Shown piece after piece: positions 59,623-64,000 of a stretch of DNA of 64,000 nt. Position 1 is the stretch's first letter, and each line of letters begins with the position of its first letter. The notes beneath the pieces were generated by a model. The model made no database searches. It saw only the letters and a program-made list of their open reading frames with translations, and was not told the DNA's origin. Source of the stretch: Candidatus Coatesiibacteriota bacterium (GTDB taxonomy: Bacteria; RBG-13-66-14; B26-G2; JAUVZD01); contig JAUVZD010000009.1 of assembly GCA_030602715.1 (NCBI GenBank), positions 62,001-126,000 on the forward strand, read 5' to 3'. A program made the position numbers and the translations under genes.

Positions 59623-60183
59623 TTACTTAATCTCGTACTCCTTGCGTCCCTCTTCGTAGAGGTCTCCGCCATAAGCGTCGTTTACCACCACCACCGGCAT
59701 ATCCTTTATCTCCAGCTTGCGGATTGCCTCCGGACCCAGCTCCTCGTAGGCAACCACCTCCGCCTTCTTGATGGTGTCGGCGGTGAGGGCGGCGGCTCCG
59801 CCTATTGAGGCGAAATATACCGCACCGTATTTCTTCATCGCATCCCGCACTTCCTTACCGCGGTTTCCCTTGCCTATCATCCCGCCCATACCCAGTTCTA
59901 TCAACTTGGGGGCGTAGGGGTCCATGCGGTAGGAGGTGGTCGGTCCCGCAGAACCTATCACCTTTCCCGGCTTGGCAGGTGCTGGTCCGACATAGAAGAT
60001 GACTTGCCCTTCCAGGGGGATGGGTAACTCCTCGCCCTTCTCCAGGGTTTCTATCAAGCGCTTGTGGGCTGCATCCCGACCGGTGTAGATAGTGCCGCTG
60101 AGCAGGACGCGGTCACCGATCTTCAAGTCCTTGATGGTGGCGTCATCCAATGGGGCTGTTACTTTCTTTGCCTCTTCAGCCAA
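59623..60183 (-). CDS. Class I fumarate hydratase, C-terminal (beta) subunit
   Basis: GDRVLLSGTIYTGRDAAHKRL, VGPAPAKPGKVIGSAGPTTSYRMDPYAPKLIELG, MIGKGNRG, AVYFASIGGAAAL. Confidence 0.9.
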   Translation of the reverse strand: MAEEAKKVTAPLDDATIKDLKIGDRVLLSGTIYTGRDAAHKRLIETLEKGEELPIPLEGQVIFYVGPAPAKPGKVIGSAGPTTSYRMDPYAPKLIELGMGGMIGKGNRGKEVRDAMKKYGAVYFASIGGAAALTADTIKKAEVVAYEELGPEAIRKLEIKDMPVVVVNDAYGGDLYEEGRKEYEIK

Positions 60184-60292
60184 GGTTATATCCTCCCGTT
60201 TATATTTGGAACTTTCACTTAAAGGCGATTATAAAGAAAATCCTGCCGATTGGCAAGGGAAAAAGAGCTGTCTTGGGGGGATTTTTCTCCAC

Positions 60293-62236
60293 TCAGTGGA
60301 CCACCACCAGGGTGCGGGAGGAGACATCTATGCCGTTGGAGAGGCGCAGGAAATAGACCCCGCTTGCTACAGGATTGCCCTCGTCGGTTAAACCGTCCCA
60401 ATCTATGCTGTAACTTCCCGGCTGAAGGTAGTCATCTATCAGTGTTGCCAGTTTCTTGCCGGTGATATCAAAGACTGCTAACTCCAGCTTCTGCTCCGCT
60501 TGGGCTTCCCCCATGATGTAATCTATGGTGGTGCTGGTGGAGAAGGGGTTGGGGTAGTTGGAGGTGATCTGAGAGTGAGAGGTTTGCGTCAGGCTCTGGC
60601 TGATGTCTATGGAGCAGAGGTTGGAATAAAGCAGTTCGGAATCGTCCCGGTAAGCTGAGACCTTGTAGAAGTAGCGACCACTCTTGGTAAGTTCGGTGTC
60701 CCGGAAGATGAGGGGATCCTCCCTCAAGGTGGCTATCTTAGAGAAGTCCTGGGGGTGGTCCTGGAAGGAGCGCTGAATGCGATATTCGTCGGCATCAATT
60801 ATGCTGTTCCACGATAGGACAGAAGCTTCGCCGTCAAAATCAATGTTCAGGGTGAGATATTCCTGTGGGGATGATATATACAAGGTTACCCCGTCATGGT
60901 CGCTTGAACCGTGAAAGGTATTCCAGGCGCTGAACTGGTGGGGGGCGTCCAGGTCGTAGAGCATCAGCAAGCCGGCGTCGCTTGCCACCAGCAGTTCCTG
61001 GTAGCCGTCGCCGTCCAGGTCGTTTACCGTAGGTGTGGCGGTTATTGGACCGGGGGAAATTTTGCCGGGATAGCCCTCAGTGTTGCTGCCGTCAGCTTCA
61101 ATACCCAGAACCTCACCATCGTATGAGATTGCCAGAATCTCCAGATGGATGTCGTCGTCCAGGTTGACAAGCAGAGGGGAGGAGATGATTCCGCAGTCGG
61201 TTTCCTTCTGGGTGAGGATATTCCCCATGCGATCAATGACCAGAAGTCTGCCGTAGGTAGAGGAGAATATCCCGGTGCCGACTATAATTTCTAAGAATCC
61301 GTCTCTGTTGATGTCGCCTAGTGCCGGTGAGGAGATGATTCCCTCGTCGGCGTAACCCCCTCCCAGGTTAAGCGGCCAGCCGGGAAGTGGCTTTCCCCAA
61401 CAGTCAAAGCCGTAGATGTTTCCGTCCAGGGAGCCGACGAAACCCTCCAGATATTGGTCGCCGTCTATGTCGCCTAGGGCGACGGATGATTGGACTGGAC
61501 CGTTGGTTGTCAACTCCCAGAGGGGAAAGCCGGGTTCGGCGATGCTATAGGCAAGTATCCCGCCGTCATTTGTGCCGAAGACCACATCCAGCTCCCCATC
61601 TCGGTTGATGTCGGCAAGAGCCGGGGTGGAGGTAACCTCCTTGGTCGGTGCTATAGTGAGTGTCCTTCCGCTTTTCGGCCAGATGAGGACTACGCCGGCT
61701 CCGTATGTACCGCAGGCGATGACCCACTGACCGTCGCTGTCCAGCCCCAGAGCCGGCGTGGAGCGGAGGATGGTTGCGCCCAGGTCAAACTGCTGTAATT
61801 GGTGGGCATTATCGGTGAGACTTAGAATGTAGAGTTTCCCCTCATCTGCGGCAAAGACCAGCTCCTGGTAGCCGTCGCCATTGAAATCGCCTGCGGAGGG
61901 GGAGGAGGTCTCCCCAGAGTTATCCACCGGGTCTGTGTAGATAATGCCGTTGGGGAGATAGTTTCCGTCAAACGAAAGGAGATGGAGTCGGTCGTCCCAT
62001 GAGAAGGCGGCTATCTCCAAAGTTCCATCCAGGTCCAGATCCTCGGCAAGGGGTGATGAGAAATGGATCGCTCCTATAGTCACCGGCCAGTTGGGTGCCT
62101 GCGAGAAAGGGTGAGCGGGCGGGGAGTTGAGAATGAGTACGATTAGCGCCTGTGCGAGGACGATGGGGGTTATTTTTTTTAGCCAGGACATTGTAATGGA
62201 AAACGACAGGTTGAAACAGAAAAGGTCTGTTTTCAA
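60293..62236 (-). CDS. FG-GAP/VCBS-repeat secreted protein with T9SS type-A-like tail
   Basis: DFNGDGYQELVFAADEGKLYIL, DINRDGELDVVFGTNDGGILAY, DLDGDGYQELLVASDAGLLMLYD; tail SNYPNPFSTSTTIDYIM...VFDITGKKLATLIDDYLQPGSYSIDWDG...SGVYFLRL...TLVVVH. Probable start at internal MSWLKKITP. Confidence 0.85.
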   Translation of the reverse strand: MKTDLFCFNLSFSITMSWLKKITPIVLAQALIVLILNSPPAHPFSQAPNWPVTIGAIHFSSPLAEDLDLDGTLEIAAFSWDDRLHLLSFDGNYLPNGIIYTDPVDNSGETSSPSAGDFNGDGYQELVFAADEGKLYILSLTDNAHQLQQFDLGATILRSTPALGLDSDGQWVIACGTYGAGVVLIWPKSGRTLTIAPTKEVTSTPALADINRDGELDVVFGTNDGGILAYSIAEPGFPLWELTTNGPVQSSVALGDIDGDQYLEGFVGSLDGNIYGFDCWGKPLPGWPLNLGGGYADEGIISSPALGDINRDGFLEIIVGTGIFSSTYGRLLVIDRMGNILTQKETDCGIISSPLLVNLDDDIHLEILAISYDGEVLGIEADGSNTEGYPGKISPGPITATPTVNDLDGDGYQELLVASDAGLLMLYDLDAPHQFSAWNTFHGSSDHDGVTLYISSPQEYLTLNIDFDGEASVLSWNSIIDADEYRIQRSFQDHPQDFSKIATLREDPLIFRDTELTKSGRYFYKVSAYRDDSELLYSNLCSIDISQSLTQTSHSQITSNYPNPFSTSTTIDYIMGEAQAEQKLELAVFDITGKKLATLIDDYLQPGSYSIDWDGLTDEGNPVASGVYFLRLSNGIDVSSRTLVVVH

Positions 62237-62273
62237 TACTTAGTTGTTTAATGCTAATTTTAATAGATTGGGT

Positions 62274-62307
62274 AAAAAAAGTCAAGGCGCATCCTTGCGG
62301 TGCGCCC
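62274..62307 (-). terminator. Intrinsic terminator of 62369..63694
   Basis: Minus strand GGGCGCA-ccgcaagga-TGCGCC ttgacTTTTTTT. Confidence 0.55.
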
Positions 62308-62368
62308 AAAAGAGTTGATTTTGAGATGTTTTAATCTCTGTGTTTAGTTTGGATTCCAGGGGGGGAGT

Positions 62369-63694
62369 TTAAAACTCCGTGCGAAGTTTGAAACCCATTA
62401 AACGCTCCCTTCGCTCGTCGTAGACGGTTTCAGCGATATCCCAAGCGGGATCCCAAAGAGAGTAGGTGAAGTAGGCCTCCAGGTGGACATCGGATACCGG
62501 ATGGATGATCAGTCGTGGGGTAAGGGAGTAGTGAAAATCGGTCTCCTCCGGTTCTGCAGTGTGGGATATCGCTGTGGTTTTGGTGTCCGGATCTACGAAT
62601 TCAAACATAAAGCCGAAGAAACCGAACTCCCCAAATTCTAAGCGAGCTTCGCTGAACAGTGTGTAGGCGAGGGTGTTCTCATTCACGAAGGGATGTTTAG
62701 TGGGGTCGTTGAAGGTATATCTTTCCACAAATGCCCCCGCAAACATCTTGAGTGGATGCCGCAAGGGAATGGAGAGCTCTGGATAGAACTGAATTATGCT
62801 TCCCCCGGTGTAGTCGTTGCTCTCCGGGTCGCAGTCCTTGAACTTATGATAGGTGAATAGGGTAAACAGGTCCAGTCCAAAGCCGAATTGACGTCTGAAT
62901 TCCACCCCCATATGGATGGTACTCCCGAAGCTGGTATCGTTGAAGGGACCTCTTGAGGAGAATCGGGCGCGATTGATATAAGTGTATTCCCACCAAGGAG
63001 GCATCTTCTCCATGAAGATGTCGCCGAATATGTGGCCTACATCGTAGGAGGCACTTTCCACGCAAAAACTGACCGCGAAGGAACCGTAGGTGGCGTGCAG
63101 ACCCACTACTGCGTTGTCAGAACCTTCTATTCCTGCGAAGATGGTGGTATTTGCATCCGTCCACAGCTCCCTTTCCAACATTATTCCCGTGGGCATGAAC
63201 CAGCCTATATAGGATGTAGGATAGAATCCTGATTTGAAGAGATTGTACTCCCCCGCATCTCCCAGGCGGACCTCATACTTACCGATAAAAACATTGCTGA
63301 AGCCCAAAAATCCCGGCCAGTTGAAATAGACCTGGCTCAATTCCACATTGACCTTCTTCTCCGCACTCTTCCCGATGAGATAATACTGCCCCTGTGGGTT
63401 TCTATATAGTGAGTAATGAAAGAGGGATTCTTGGTCAAGATTATCGGCACGGACTATTATTGTAGCGCTTGCTCCTTGATCAAAGATGGCTGAGAAAGCA
63501 AGATCGGCTGCTAAACCATAGTGGTATGGCGGGTCGCCGTCGGCGACGACGGTTTTAGCGGGATCGGTGCCGATCCATCCCCTGGAAAAGTCGTAGGCGA
63601 CACCGGTGAAAAATTTTCCATTCATTCCAACATCAATAGCCCAGGCGGGGAGAGCGAGCAGCGCAAGTATCAGAATGGTGGAGAGATAACGCAT
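62369..63694 (-). CDS. Hypothetical outer-membrane beta-barrel-like protein
   Basis: Signal peptide MRYLSTILILALLALPAWA; long alternating strand pattern; C-terminus GFKLRTEF ending in Phe. Start trimmed. Confidence 0.6.
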   Translation of the reverse strand: MRYLSTILILALLALPAWAIDVGMNGKFFTGVAYDFSRGWIGTDPAKTVVADGDPPYHYGLAADLAFSAIFDQGASATIIVRADNLDQESLFHYSLYRNPQGQYYLIGKSAEKKVNVELSQVYFNWPGFLGFSNVFIGKYEVRLGDAGEYNLFKSGFYPTSYIGWFMPTGIMLERELWTDANTTIFAGIEGSDNAVVGLHATYGSFAVSFCVESASYDVGHIFGDIFMEKMPPWWEYTYINRARFSSRGPFNDTSFGSTIHMGVEFRRQFGFGLDLFTLFTYHKFKDCDPESNDYTGGSIIQFYPELSIPLRHPLKMFAGAFVERYTFNDPTKHPFVNENTLAYTLFSEARLEFGEFGFFGFMFEFVDPDTKTTAISHTAEPEETDFHYSLTPRLIIHPVSDVHLEAYFTYSLWDPAWDIAETVYDERRERLMGFKLRTEF

Positions 63695-63870
63695 CAGTAA
63701 CTCCTTATGGGAAAAAAGTTTGTGTGGAGCAATCCTATTGTCTTCTCTTTTGACGATGAAATCCATTTGTAAATTATTTTCAATTATTGTAGAATTTCGT
63801 CATAAATAATGCAAGTATAATCTGGATAAATTTGAAGGATTTTTTCTTACCTGACTCCTGGGGAGTGGAT

Positions 63871-64000
63871 ATGAAAACGATTATGTTATGTGCAATTTTG
63901 CTGTTTGTGTTTTCCTGGTCGGCTTTCGGGGAGCAGTATTTTCCTGGTGTTGAAGGGGGGGTGGCAACTTCCGATAGTGCAACTTCACTGCTGGTAAATC
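63871..64000 (+). CDS. Secreted protein, partial (runs off the right edge)
   Basis: Manual translation MKTIMLCAILLFVFSWSAFGEQYFPGVEGGVATSDSATSLLVN..., open to the edge. Confidence 0.55.
   Translation, partial: MKTIMLCAILLFVFSWSAFGEQYFPGVEGGVATSDSATSLLVN

Overview
The window is a gene-dense bacterial chromosome segment, probably from an uncultured lineage related to the FCB group. That placement is inferred from type-A-like sorting tails, FG-GAP, Kelch and TonB proteins and an archaeal-lipid-like UbiA enzyme; no phylogenetic analysis was run. Most of it is ordinary housekeeping: dTDP-rhamnose genes (rfbC-A-B-D), hflX, a sucC-like gene, hypAB-tatA, purLQ, ligA, argF, sdhCDAB, a fumarase beta subunit, a roadblock/MglA-type GTPase pair, and two tRNA-Ala genes. 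Many secreted or outer-membrane proteins are scattered among these. The most striking structure is a DUF4258/DUF2283 toxin-antitoxin-like gene pair sitting exactly at the start of rfbB. It is flanked by a 38-bp direct repeat (37/38 identical) that duplicates the rfbB ribosome-binding region and its first codons, leaving a 10-codon relic MNLLITGGAG*. Other items worth checking are a Zn-knuckle/pentapeptide-repeat/2TM ion-channel-like protein with a non-canonical filter, a truncated nuclease-like fragment, an AT-rich island of unknown genes at 35.4-37.2 kb, two different C-terminal tail families on secreted proteins, a helicase-loader-like pair, an intrinsic terminator with no plus-strand gene upstream, and TCA enzymes without their partner subunits. 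No CRISPR array, transposase, prophage or rRNA was seen.
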